Assembly: GCA_009823505.1 (NCBI GenBank)
Contig: VZQC01007129.1
Span: forward strand, 622,460 to 686,459
Direction: 5' to 3'
Source of the DNA: Rhizomys pruinosus
Lineage: Eukaryota > Chordata > Mammalia > Rodentia > Spalacidae
Length of the DNA: 64,000 bases
The translations under genes were made by a program, and so were the position numbers. The notes below the pieces were generated by a model. That model was not told the DNA's origin. It saw only the letters and a list, made by a program, of their open reading frames with translations, and searched no databases. This document shows positions 22,200 to 34,133 of this stretch, in pieces. Every line of letters starts with the position of its first letter. The first letter of the stretch is position 1.

Positions 22200-22530
22200 C
22201 TTCAAATGATCAAGTTTTCCACATTGGTTCCCAGTTAGTGGCTCCATTTGGGGACACTGTGGAAACTTTAATAATTGGGTCTTGCCCTACCTTCAAGAGA
22301 AAGTAATGTTCAAGAGCGTGCCTTTGAAAGTTATAATTCTCCCCTGTTCCTTTCCTCAGTCTGCTTCCTGCCCACCATGAGATAAAAGCTTCCTCCACTT
22401 GCTCCTGCCGCCCTGAACCAGGAGGCTACAATCAACCATGGACTGACTTCATCAGCCAAAATTAAACTTTCCTTTTAAAGGCATTCTATCAGAGTTTTGG
22501 TCAAAGTGATAGAAAATTAAGTAATAAAAG
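22200..22530 (+). mobile_element. Probable old MaLR-type LTR
   Basis: ggctccatttggggacactg, aattgggtcttgccctacc, caccatgagataaaagc, the late aaaattaaactttcctttt and cagagttttggtcaaagtg resemble the general layout of rodent MaLR LTRs. The family and ends cannot be set by eye. Confidence 0.4.
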
Positions 22531-22724
22531 AATATGTTTAATTCTATTGAATTCGTTCTGTCCATTTCCATCAGCATTCTGCTGATATATGCTTAATTGC
22601 TATGCAGGAAAAGTTTTACTATATAATTAATTAGTAGTTCATAAGAAAATATGTTTATGGTCATTAAGAAAAAGTAACCAGAAAATGTTTTTCTACCTAG
22701 ATAATTGGAGAGATAGCCTGTTTT

Positions 22725-22948
22725 TTTTTTTTTTAATTTATTTCTGTATGTGTATGAATGTACTGTCTGCATGCAGGTCTGTGCACCCATGTTGTGCAAT
22801 GCCACGGAGGTCAGAAGAGGGTGTCGGATTCCCCTGGAACTGGAGTTCTCCTGGAATTGGAGTTTCAGATGGTTCTTGGCTGCCATGTGGGTGTTGGGGA
22901 TTGAACCTGGGTCCTCTGTAAGAGCAGTTGGCGCTCTTAACCGCTAGG
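22725..22948 (-). mobile_element. B2-type SINE (antisense) with target-site duplication
   Basis: Complete antisense B2-type SINE from poly-T to ctcttaaccgctag. agatagcctgtttt is present at 22711-22724 and 22949-22962, exact over 14 bases. Open frames of 65-78 codons across it are by-products of the SINE sequence and recur at every copy. Confidence 0.93.
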
Positions 22949-23041
22949 AGATAGCCTGTTTTAAGTGGCCATGTGCTTCACTTAATTGATCATCCATCTG
23001 TATGTCCAAAGAAAATCTCATAAGGGGTTACTAAATTAGGA

Positions 23042-24750
23042 ACAAGCCAGTAAGCAGCATTCCTCCATGGCCTATGATTCAGCTCCTGCCTCTGTGTGTT
23101 CCTGCCCTGAGTTCCTATGGTGGGCTCCCTCAGTGATGAACTGTGCCCCAGGAGATGTAAGCCAAATAAACCCTTTCCTCCCCATGTTGGAATTGGTCAG
23201 AGTGTTTTGTCACTGCAATAGAAAAGTGAACTAGAACAGAAATTGGTACCAGGAGTTGGGTATTGCTGTGACAGACCTGACCTTGGTGTTTCAGGGGAGG
23301 ATTGTGGAAGTGTTTAGAACTTTGGACTAGAAAAATAATTGAGTCTCTAAAGTTCATTGTTGTGGAACTTGGAACAGTTATGCTGAAAGAGTTGTAGGTA
23401 ATGGAGGCCTGGCTTGTGAAGCTTCAAGGGGAATCAGAGACCATCAGGGCTGTTTGCATGATATTTTTAAATTAAGATTTCATGGGTTCTTGTCAACTGG
23501 GGCTGAAGAATCATCTATAAGTAACAAGAGACCAGAACCTGAAGTGAAACCTTTGTTGTACTGGGACAATTGATGCGGTTAGCTGGAGCTGAAAAATCAG
23601 CTGTAACATCACTGTGGTGAAATCTTTTTGGAAGAATTTCCTCAGTGTTAGCACACAGAACCTGTGGTTCAGAGGGGGCCTGACCCTCCACCTATAGCTG
23701 GAAGCAAGACTGGTAATGTGTAAGAGTCTCTTACATGGTTCTGGTGTTGAAATGTGAAGGCGTCACAGAGAGCAGCTGAGGCTTTGCACTGTGAGAGGCC
23801 AGGAAAGGCCATTAGTGAAAGTGTACCCTCGATTGCAGGGGTCATGAAGATAAGCTGAGGCTTTGCACCAGGAGAGGTCGAAGGAGACCATTGTTGAAGG
23901 TGCTGCCTCGGTTTCAGTGGAGACCTCAGATTTTTGGAGATGCCAGAACCATGGGATGACCACCAAGAGCAGCAGCAGGTGTGGAATGGAGCTGGCCTTG
24001 GGCCTGCGAGATGAGCTGTGTATGCTGTGGACAGCAGAGTAGAAGTGGAGCTGCTGAAACCCTTTGGAACCCAGAAGATTGGGAGTGAATCACAGATGTC
24101 CAGCCTTGAGCTACTTTCCTGGACTTAGGTTTTGCTTAGGTGTGCCCAATTCTTCCCTTTGAAATAAGACAGTACTTGCTTTGGATTTTACAGGATCCCA
24201 CAGTTAAGAGACTTTTAACAAACTGTGAACTTTTAAGTGTTTGGACTTTTTAAGAACTGTGGGCCTTTTAAGGTTCTACTATCTTAAGTTGTGATTAATG
24301 TAATATCATACCCTGGGGACAAGAAGTGGAAAGGTGATGAAACATTTAATAGTGATGTGTTTTGTGTTTCAAGTTGACAAGGGGTCAATAGTATGGGATA
24401 GCTTTAGTGTCAACTTGACACATCTGGGTTGAGGAAGTCTCAATTGGGGAATTGGCTCCATTGGACTTACATGTGGCCATGTCTGTGGAGTATTGCCTTG
24501 ATTGTTGAGTTACGTGGGAGGGCCCAACCCACTGTGGGTGGTGCCACCTTGAACAGGTTGTTATATACAGTATAAGAAAGCAGGTTGGGAATGGCCCAGG
24601 GGAGCAAGCCAGTAAGCAGCATTTCTCCATGGCCTGTGCTTCAGCTCCTACCTCCAGGTTCCTGCCCTGAGTTGCTTTGGGAGGGCTCCCGCAGTGATGA
24701 ACTGTGACCCAGGATATGTGAGCAAAATAAACCCTTCCCACCCAAAAAAG
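23042..24750 (+). mobile_element. MaLR element in processed-transcript form (R-U5-internal-U3-R-A)
   Basis: Left: LTR sequence from aagccagtaagcagcattcc to ctagaaca (23042-23237), lacking the first ~210 bases of the LTR. Then the MaLR start motif ttggtaccaggagttggg (from about 23241) and a ~1.15-kb internal region. Right: an LTR from about 24391 that stops 13 or so bases after aataaa at an A-run (24744-24749). In the solo copy the missing 5' part ends about 35 bases past the TATA-like box, where transcription should start. Internal frames are broken and I see no protein domain. Confidence 0.7.
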
Positions 24751-25350
24751 TATACATATTCTTTTAAATACTTTAATGTACACACCAATATGTCTGAGAG
24801 CCTAATGATCTTCTAAATAATTGTTAATAATCTGTATTTTAATCTCCAGTCCTTAATATAATCCTAGCTATTTTTGAAGTGAGAAAGCTAAGCATGTTAT
24901 TTTCCTGTTAGTGACTCACCACACTCAACTATTAAATTTCAATAATATCAGAACCTTTCCAGCTTATATGTGAAGTTTAAATGGGAGAGAGAGACAAATG
25001 CAGAAGCAGATTCACATAGAGACAGATATTGGTCAATTAAAGAAACTAGTAGGAGATTTTATCTAATATTTCCACCAACCATTAAATGCTTACTTTGGAA
25101 TTATTTCTCCTGTGGCTGTTGCTATGTGAGTATGGCACAGTAGTCTCCACTTTCTTCTAAAGCACACTTGGAAAGCCCATCAGCAACTGGTTTCCCATTC
25201 TAGTACTTCCCTCATGGGTGACGTTCTTTCACAAAACAACAAAACAGCAAAAATATTGGACACAACATATCTTTTCTGTGAAGATGAATAACCAGTTATC
25301 TCTTAATTGTATTTGTTTGAAAGGTTTTGTTGATATATCTTTTAAAGTTT
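24751..25350. other. No recognised feature
   Basis: A+T-rich sequence, no identifiable repeat or gene. Confidence 0.4.
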
Positions 25351-25355
25351 GTTTT

Positions 25356-25503
25356 ATTTGTTTGAGACAGGTCTCCTTATGAAGACCTGGGTGACCTAAC
25401 ACTCACTATGTACTACGTAGACCAAGCTGGCCTTGAATGCACAGAGATCTACTTGACTCTGCTTCCTGAGAGCTGGAATTAAAGGCATGTGCCACCATTA
25501 AAG
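25356..25503 (-). mobile_element. B1 SINE (antisense, old)
   Basis: tttgtttgagacaggtctcc, gtagaccaagctggccttg and gaattaaaggcatgtgccac mark a diverged antisense B1 with a small internal insertion near 25395. Confidence 0.8.
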
Positions 25504-27885
25504 ATCTTAAGTCTTTTACTTTTTAATGGAGAATAAATTGAATTTATAGGCATATGGTTATGTTTTGACATCTGTATACAGTGTAGAATGATATAATCAA
25601 GGTAACTAATCTCTATCACCATACATAATTATAGGGTATTTTGTGGCATAAGAACATTGATATATACTATTTTAACAATATTGTACTATTTTAACAATAT
25701 TGAAGTATTTTAATTTTATTATTAACTTGGATTTGTCTTAAATGTTTTGGAATGTTACAAATGGGATGATACTTATTTGAATTGCAATAGATGATGTCCA
25801 GAGTAAAATATGATGAATATATAATTACCTACATCATGATTAGAACAGGTGCACAGTATAAACATCATGGTATTCAATCGAAGTTACATCATAATTAGTG
25901 ATAGCTATTAGATCTCGGGAACCCAAATTGAGAATACATAGACTGAGAAATTCAATTAATAATACTATTTTGAGTACTCTAATCTTAACTTTAAAAGACA
26001 ACCTTAGATTGTCTCAGGACATTCATTTTCTTTTAACTGATGCATAGTTATATGTTACTTTTCATCCAGTCATAATTTAGAAATAAGAAAAAAATTAAAA
26101 GATCTCTCTCCACAAGAAATCATATTAATCTTGTAATCTTTGAAACAGAATATTGGATATACATGCATTTGCATACAAATATGCTTACTTCAAATATGAT
26201 CATATGCTATTGTACATGCAGAGTAATATATTGGAGACATTATTTGTGAATACATTTTGTGAAGTTAAACATAAATATTTCTCATTAAGGAAATAATTTA
26301 ATAGCCAAATGTGAAAAAAATATGCAAAGTAGACTAAGGAACAAAGAGAGACGTAGAGCCAAGAGAAATTCAGTAAATCTAAGACAGATTATGTCGGTAT
26401 TGATATGTTAGTATGGAAGACAGGTTTACAGTATCAAAAATTAGATCTTTATTCATCAAAATATTGAGCAATCTGATTTACGTCAATCTCAATGTAAAGA
26501 TGCTTACTGAGTATAGAATGTAGAAATATATGGCTAGAGAAAATTTCATAAAAGATCTGAGAAGATACACTCAGTGCCACATGGATTTAATAACCACAGC
26601 GCATCAGAGTCTATTTTTAGCCAGGTGAAATATGCATATCACATTTCTTAGTTTTCTCCTAGGAAACTCCTACAAATGAGTGAGTAGCTTAGTTTTCAAG
26701 TCTTCTCTTTTCAACCTCACACTCCTTATTAGTTTCCTTTATTATTTTAAAATCTTATTCTGCTATATCTAATTTGATTATTTAAATGGAGATATTAGTA
26801 TATAAAGGAAGAACTTCAAATTTCCTTTCTCTGTGAACAACTTAAACACTTTGGTGGACTCGGAGTCACATTTTGGTTTGGATATTTTTGCGCTGTCAGC
26901 TATGTTCTAAATTTTGCAATGTGACTGACATATCTGAAACATCCCATGTCACAAGAAAATGAAACACTATCTACATCTATGAACCTGAACTTAAATAATG
27001 CCTGTCAACATAGCATATAGGTGAGGTGGGAAGATGGTTGATGTGTTCAGATCCCTGAAAATAAACTCAAAGAGTAAATTATATATTTTCTGCTGCTATC
27101 TCAGAAAGTTCGAACTATTTTGATATGTTTATAATTTAAATTCTTCTTACTGGGAAGATATGCTTCCAGTAACACTGCCTTTCTGGTAATTAGACCTTTC
27201 TGGTAATAAGAAACTTGATTCCAATGAATATTTACTTTTGATACTACATAAGAAGATAATTATTCTGTATCCCAGGCTAAATATTTCTTGAGCATACAGT
27301 AAAGTACCACATTTCTCAGTACCCTAGGAGGGAGGATACTTGCCAGAAGTTCTGAAACATTTTTATATGAATGTTTACTTTGCTTTTTATGATTCAATTA
27401 GGAAATTACATGAGCTTTGCCCCATTTAGAATTTAAGTAGTGAAGATACTCGGATGAGTAAGGAGGAAACACAAAAATAAATTACTGGAGAGGGAGGCAA
27501 AGAAGATATAGATTTAACTCTGCCTTGAGATTAGAGATTTAATCACAGAGAGGGGGTTGAGGAGAGCTGGAGGGGTATTCGCTGGTATTAAATTTCTATA
27601 TCCCTAACAGCAAGACATGAAATTACCTTGAAATGCATTACTATTGGTTACTTTCCTGCATACAAACACATGTGGATCTAAAATTCATCTAGTTAAATTT
27701 TGGACGACAAAGTACATTTTCTTGGGTAAATATAATAATACCATTATTATATTAAAATTAAGAACTTTGTTCTATGACAGGTGACATGATCATTTTAATC
27801 TGTAAAATAGTTTATGAGATAAAAGAATATTGTATACCATAGTGAAAGGTATACACAAATCCTTTAGGAACTATTTTTAATTTCC
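25504..27885. other. No recognised feature
   Basis: About 2.4 kb of A+T-rich DNA. I see no SINE, LTR, L1, exon or RNA gene. It may be one of the few stretches of non-repeat or very old sequence here. It includes the exact 19-base tandem duplication at 25665-25702. Confidence 0.4.
25665..25702. repeat. Exact 19-bp tandem duplication
   Basis: tactattttaacaatattg occurs twice without a gap (25665-25683, 25684-25702). Confidence 0.95.
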
Positions 27886-28101
27886 TTTTTTTCTTTTTAA
27901 AAATTTTTTAATATATATTTTGTGCAAGATTATCAAATCTAGACCTGTGACCCCCAACCTATCCCCCCACCACACCAGTGCTCATGTATATTGCCAAACA
28001 TGCTTTCCATCTCATTCTCAGTCTTTCTCAAAATTCTCCATGTCGAAGTTGACTGTTTGAGCAGAAGTTCACAGTTTCAGTCAGTTCTTTGATGCAGTCC
28101 T

Positions 28102-28104
28102 TTC

Positions 28105-28140
<36 letters not shown>

Positions 28141-28150
28141 CGTTGTCGTT
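28102..28150. repeat. (GTT)n microsatellite in the L1 3' UTR
   Basis: About a dozen gtt units, then gtc and gtt variants. The matching (aac)n tract in the intact L1 is at 41462-41492, so this is an element-borne repeat that has expanded. Confidence 0.9.
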
Positions 28151-29844
28151 GTTTCCAATATGTCTCACTCCCAACTTCTTGGACAAAAGCTCAAGGGGCT
28201 GTGCACAAGAAATACTTACTAGGTAATTGGCACTAGCATCCACAGATGAGGGATTTGCCTTTTGTTTTTCTGGGACTGTGTTACTTCACTCAGCATGATT
28301 TCTTCTAGCTACAGGCATTTTCCTGCAAAGCTCATGATGTCATCTTTCTTTACTGCTGCATAGAACTTCATTGTGTAGATGTACCACATTTTCTCTATCC
28401 ACTCGTCAGTTGAGGGGCATTTGGGTTGGTTCCAGGTACTTGCTAATGGGAAGAGAGCTGAAATAAACATGGCCGTGCATGTATCTCTGCAGTGGGGCAA
28501 GTCTTGAGGGTATATGCCTAGGAGTGGTATGGCTGGGTCAGGTGACAAGTTCATTCTAAATCTTCCAAGTGTTCTCCACACTGCTTTCCATAGTGGCTGC
28601 ACGAGTTTACATTCCCACCAGCGGTGGATGAGTGTTCCCCGTTCTCCACAACCTCTCCAGCACTTGGTATCATTTGTTTTCTTGATCCTATCCAGTCTTA
28701 TTGGAGTAAGATGATATCTTAAAGTGGTTTTGATTTCCATTTCCTTAATGATTAGTGATGTTGAACACTTCTTAAGATGTTTCTCAGCCATCTCTAATTC
28801 CTCACTTGTGAAGTTTCTGTTCAGTTCTTTGCTCCATCTATTGAGTGGGTCATTTGTTTTTTTCTTCTTTGTTTTTTGAGTAGTTTATATATTCTGGAAA
28901 TCAATACTTTGTCAGATGTTTCTGCAGTGAAGATTTCCTCCCACTCCATGGGATTTCTCTTCATTTCCTTGATTGTTTCTTTTGATGTACAGAAGCTTTT
29001 GAGTTTAATGAGGTCCCATTTGTCAATTGTTGACCCTAATTTTTGCGCAGCTGCTGGCTGATTTAGGAAGACTTTTCCTATGCCTATATCTTGAGTCAGT
29101 TACCAACTCTTCTATCACTATCAGAGTTTCTGGTTTCACGTTGAGGTGTTTAATCCATCTGGAGTTGACTTTTGTACAGGGCGAGAGGTAGGAGTGGTGA
29201 TCCAGTTTTGCCAACACCACTTGCTGAAGATGCTGTATTTTCTCCATTGTGTCTTCTTGGCTCCCTTGTCAAATATGAGATGGCTGAAATTGTATGTGCT
29301 CAAGTTTGGAACTTCAGTTTTGTTCCCTTGGTCAACAGATCTATTTTTGTGCCAGTATGAGGCTGTTTTTATGACTATAGCCCTATAGTATAGTTTGAAG
29401 TCTGGTATAGAGATCCCCCCTGTGTTGCTCTTTTCACTCAGGGTTGTTTTGGCTATTTGGGGTATTTTGTTTTTCCAAATGAATTTAAGAACTTTTGTTT
29501 CCAAGCCTGTGAAGAAACTCTTGGGGATTTTGATTGGGATTGCATTAAATCTATACAAGAGTTTCGGTAGAATGGACATTTTTACAATGTTAATTTTCCC
29601 AATCCATGAGCATGGGAGGTTTTTCCATCTTCTGATGTCTTCTTCAATTTCTTTCTTTAAGGGTTTAAAATTTTTGTTGTAGAGGTCTTTGGTGTCTTTG
29701 GTTAGGTTTATTTCTATGTATTTTATTGTTTTTGAGGCTATTGTGAGTGGGAAGCTCTCCTTGAATTCCTTCTCCCGTTGCTTGCTGTTGGAGTAAAGAA
29801 AGGCCACTGATTTTTTTTAGGTTAGTTCTGTATCCTGCCACTTT

Positions 29845-29965
29845 TTTAAATTTATTTTTTTAATACATCTTTTGTACAAGATTATCAAATCTAGAATAGA
29901 TAGGATGAGGAACATGGGTCTAGATTTGATAATCTTGCACAAAACATATATTAAAAAAAGAAATT
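29845..29965. mobile_element. Short insertion made of two opposed L1 3' ends
   Basis: Bracketed by exact tatcctgccacttt (29831-29844 and 29966-29979). The left arm is antisense L1 3' end (acaagattatcaaatctaga at 29876-29895) with a T-rich tail outward. The right arm is sense L1 3' end (tctagatttgataatcttg from 29920) with an A-rich tail outward. Both arms hold the same terminal region, so ordinary twin priming does not explain it. Confidence 0.85.
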
Positions 29966-31247
29966 TATCCTGCCACTTTGCTGAAGCTGTTAATCATTTC
30001 TAGGAGTTTTCTGGTGGAGTTTTTAGCATCCCTTAAGTAAACAATCAGATTATCAGCAAATAGGGATAACTTGACTTCCTCTTTTCCAGATAGTACTCTT
30101 TAATTTTCTTTTCCTGCCTTATTGCTCTAACAAGTGTTTCAAGCAATATACTGAGGAGGAGTGGTGACAGGGAACAGCCTTGCCCCAGTTCCTACCTTTA
30201 AAGGGAATGTTTCTGTTGTTTCCCCATTTAGGATGATATTGGCTGTAGGTTTCCTGTATATAGCTTTGATTACATTGAGGAATTATCCCTCCTATTCAAT
30301 TCCCTCTAGGGCTTTCAGAATGAAGGGATGCTGGATTTTGTCAAAGGCTTTTTCTGCATCAATTGAGATGTTGGTGTGGTTTTTGTCTTTCAGTCCATTT
30401 ATATGCTTGATGATATTTATTGATTTCCATATGTTGAACCATCCTAGCATCTCTGGTATGAATCCAACTTGGTCATAATGGATAAACTTCTTGATGTGAG
30501 TCTGTATGTGATTTTCCAGTATCCTGTTTAGAATTTTGGCATCTGTGTTCATTAGGGAGATGCGTCTCTAGGTCTCCATTTTGGTTGTATCTTTGCCTGG
30601 TTTGGGTAATAAAGTGATGCTGGCTTCACAGAAGGAATTGGGGAGAATTCCCTCTGTTTGTATCCTTCTAAACAATTTCAGTAGTAATGGCTGTAGGTCT
30701 TTTTGAAATGTTTTATAAAATTCTACTGTGAAACCATCTGGGCCTGGGCTTTCTTTAGCTGGGAGGCTTCTTATTACATCTTCAATTTCTTCATTTATTA
30801 TGGGTCTGTTAAAGCTGTCGATCTCTTCTTGGTTGAGCTTTGGTGATTTCCAGGATTTCAGATCTTTATCTATTTCTTCTAGGTTTTCAAACGTGGTAGA
30901 GTATAGGTTTTTGAAGTACTCCCCTATGATTTTCTGTATTTTTCCTTGTCTGTTGTGATATTTCCCTTTTCATCACAGATTGTATTGATTTGGAGTTGTT
31001 CCTTCTTTTTTTCTTTTAAGTTCCTTCTTTCTTTTGGTTAAGTGTGCTAGAGGTCTGTCTATCTTGTTTATTCTTTCAAAGAACCAACTTTTGGATTCAT
31101 TGATTTTTTTTTTGTATTGTTTTCTTTGTTTCTCTTTCATTGATTTCTGCTCAGACTTTTGTTATTTCTTCTTGTCTGTTGCATTTAGGGTTCATCTGTT
31201 GTTGCCTCTCAAGTGCTTTTAGCTGCAGTGTTAAATCATTCACTTGT

Positions 31248-31440
31248 TTTTAATATATATTTTGTACAAGATTATCAAATCTAGACCCGTGTTCCCCACC
31301 CTATGCCTCCACCCCACCAGAGCTCATGTATTCTGCCAAACAAGCTTTTCATCTCTTTCTCAGTCTTTCTCGATATTCTCTATGTGGAAGTTGACTGTTT
31401 TGATCAGAAGTTCACTGTTTCAGTCAGTTCTTTGATGCAG
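31248..31440 (-). mobile_element. 5'-truncated L1 insertion (3' UTR only)
   Basis: About 190 bases of antisense L1 3' UTR (tttgtacaagattatcaaatc, the C-rich tract, then cagttctttgatgcag). Flanked by exact atcattcacttgt at 31235-31247 and 31441-31453. Inserted into ORF2 of the left L1. Confidence 0.93.
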
Positions 31441-32420
31441 ATCATTCACTTGTGCTCTTGCTGTTTTTCTAATGTAGGCACCCAGGGCTATAAACTTTCC
31501 TCTCCCTCTTAGTACTGCTTTTAAGGTATCCCATAGGTTTTGTTGTGTTGTGTTGTATTGTCATTCAGTTCCAGGAATGCTTTTATTTTTCTTTATCTCT
31601 TCCTTGACCCATTCATTATTCAAGAGTGTGTTGTTTAGTCTCCATGTGTTTTTGTAGCCAGTAGGGCTTATTCTGGTGTTGATATTGAGCTTTATTGCAA
31701 TGTGGTCTGATAGAATGCATGAAATTATTTCAATCTTTTTGTATTTGTGGAGGTTTCTTCTGTGTCCCAGGATGTTGTTGATTTTGGAGAATGTTCCATG
31801 GGGTGCTGAGTATTAGGGTGGAATATTCGGTAGAGGTCTATGAGGTCCATTTGGTATATCATAGCATTCAGCTCAGATGTCTCTCTGTTCTTTGTCCTGT
31901 TGACCTGTGCAAAGGGCTCAGTGGGATATTGCAGTCCCCTACTATGAGTGTACTGGTGTTAGTGTGTGACTCGTGGCCCTGGAGAATTGTCTTTATAAAT
32001 TTTGGTGCACCAGGGCTTGGGGCATATATATTCATATTTGTGAAATCTTCTTAGTGAACTGTTCCTTTGATAAAAATGTAATGACCTTCTTTGTCTCTTC
32101 TGATTTCTTTTACTTTGAACTCTAGTTTGTCTGATATTAAAATAGCAACACCTGCTTTCTTTTTGGTACCATTTGCTTGGAATATTTTGTCCATCCTTTC
32201 ACTTTAAGGTGGTGCCTGTCCTTGAAGGTAAGATGTGTTTCTTGTAGATAGTATATAGATGGGTTCTGTTTCCTAATATAATCTCCCAGTCTATGTCTTT
32301 TGATTGGGGAATTTAGTCCATGAACATTTAAGGTTATGACTGAAAGGTTTGTGTTGCTTCCTTTTGCCTTATTATGCATTTGTGGTTTTGGTTTAGGTTT
32401 CTACTTCTGCAGTAATGCTC

Positions 32421-33553
32421 TTATTGACTTCTCTTTCTAGGTGCCTGGGGATGGTTGCTCCTTTCTTCTGTCCTTTGAATTGCTTCAAGTATTCTCTGAA
32501 GGGTTGGTTTTCCAGACATGTATTCTTTCATCTTGTTTATGTCGTGGAAGATTTTTCTCTCTCCTTCAACTCTAATCAACATTTTTTCTGTGTCTAGTAA
32601 CCTGGGTTCATATCTATTGTTCTTTAACACTGGGAATGCTTTGCTCCAGGTTCTTCTTACTTTCAGTTTGCTTTCATAGTTTGCACTGAGAAGTCAGTTG
32701 TAATTCTGATAGGTTTCCCCTTATAGGTCACTTGTTGTTTTCTCTTGTGGCTTTAAGGATTTTGCCTTTGTTTTGGGTATCTAGCATTTTAACTATGATG
32801 TGATGTGGAGAGTTTCTTTTTTGATCTTGTCCATTTGGAGCTCTATGTGCTTCTTGTATTTGTATTGGTTTGACTTTTTTTGGTTTGGCGAAATTTTCAT
32901 CTGTTATTCTGTTGAAGATCTGATCAATACCATTCTCTTGGTATTCTTCTCCTTCCTCTATTCCTATGATGTGGAGGTTTAATCTTTTCATAGTGTCCCA
33001 CAGTTCCTGGTTGTCCAACTTTTGTCTATTTTTAAATTTTTCATAATCATTACTTGAGGTTTCTAGTTGCTCTCCGTTATCTTCCAGGTCTGATATTCTT
33101 TGTTCTGCTTCCTCCATTCTGCTTCTGAGGCTTTTTCCATTCCTTTCCTCTTGATTAGATGAGTGTTTGATTTCCTTTTTCATTTCCTATTCTGATTTCT
33201 TTAGTAGTTCTACTTCCTTTTGGAGCTTCTCAATCTCTTCCTGTAGCTCTTTGCTTTGCTGGTTGGTTTCCTTAACTTTTACAGCATGGAACTTTTTCAG
33301 TGTTTCCACTTCCTTCTGGAGTTTGTCATTCTCTCTCTAGGTCCTTCTTGAGGTCTTCATTTCACTTTTCTTAATTCTTTGATTTGCTCTTTATAATCTT
33401 GTACTTCTTTAAGCATGTTCACAATTGTGCTTCTGATATCTGTATCCTGGGCCATCTCCAGGGGGATCCCACTGTAGGAAACTTCCACAGGGTTGGTTGA
33501 CCTTGGTTCGAGATTATCCTGCCCCTTTCCTGTGTTGTCTCTTCTTTGTGTTC
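32421..33553 (-). pseudogene. L1 ORF1 pseudogene, start codon region split by a MaLR insertion
   Basis: Minus-strand remnant of the ORF1 RNA-binding protein. Open pieces at 33183-32728 (coiled-coil end and RRM, with NLHIIGIEEGEE and an HIIVKML-type RNP strand) and 32630-32421 (C-terminal domain, EYMSGKPTLQRILEAIQ). The first codons (ATG CCA G) lie beyond the MaLR at 35718-35740, so the insertion fell right after the start codon. Internal frame breaks as well. Confidence 0.85.
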
Positions 33554-33740
33554 CTGGCTGTATTAGTCACTTTTCTGTTGCTGTGATAGACCACAATGAG
33601 CAATGGAATTTATAAAAGGAAGAGTTTATTTGAGCTTATGATTGATGGTTCCAGGGAATTAGAGTCCATTGAGGTGGGCAAGCATGGTGGCCAGGGCTGG
33701 AGCAGCAAGCCTGGGGTCACATCTAGCAATGAGCACAGGA

Positions 33741-33741
33741 A

Positions 33742-33787
<46 letters not shown>
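33741..33787. repeat. (GA)n microsatellite within the MaLR 3' LTR
   Basis: About 20 uninterrupted ga units. The partner LTR at about 35545-35557 has only a few, so the repeat expanded after insertion. Confidence 0.95.
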
Positions 33788-33788
<1 letters not shown>

Positions 33789-34133
33789 AGAGACTGTGAG
33801 GCTTGTTAAACTCACTCAGCCTGCCCCCAATGGTGTACTTCCTCCAGCACAGCCACACCTTCAAAGACCTCCAAGAACAATGCCACCAACTGGAGACAAA
33901 ATGTCTGAATACTTAAAGCCTATGGGGGACACTATCATTCAAACCACCAAATTCCACTCCCTGGCCCCCATAGGCTCCTTACCATATAAAATGCAAAATG
34001 CATTTAGTCCAACCTTAAAAGTCCCCATAGTCTTTACCAGTCTCAATTCTATTCAAAAGTCTATAGTCCAAAATCTCTTCTGAGACACAGGCCAATCTCT
34101 TAACTGTAAGCTCCTGTAAAATCAAAAAACAAA

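Larger units (their letters stand above)
28255..32379 (-). pseudogene. L1 ORF2 pseudogene
   Basis: The minus-strand ATG is at 32379, 41 bases after the ORF1 stop, the same spacing as in the intact copy. Open islands keep the L1 order: endonuclease start (32379-32137), reverse transcriptase (30552-30292, 29807-29136), and C-terminal cysteine motif region (28791-28309, with a conserved CWRGCGERG). Frameshifts, the normal stop replaced by readable codons, and two L1 insertions disable it. Confidence 0.9.

Noticed and set aside
22685..22947. Open frames of 60-90 codons with the same protein wording (CMNVLSACRSVHPC..., also at 13.5, 17.8, 43.0 and 55.7 kb)
   Set aside because: They recur because the antisense B2 SINE sequence recurs. 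They are not a protein family.
29845..29965. Ordinary twin-primed L1 inversion
   Set aside because: Both arms hold the same L1 3' terminus with tails outward; twin priming would give one tail and two different L1 segments.
32728..33183. A separate coiled-coil gene at 32.7-33.2 kb
   Set aside because: It is the ORF1 remnant of the left L1, nearly the same protein as the open frame at 36739-37491.
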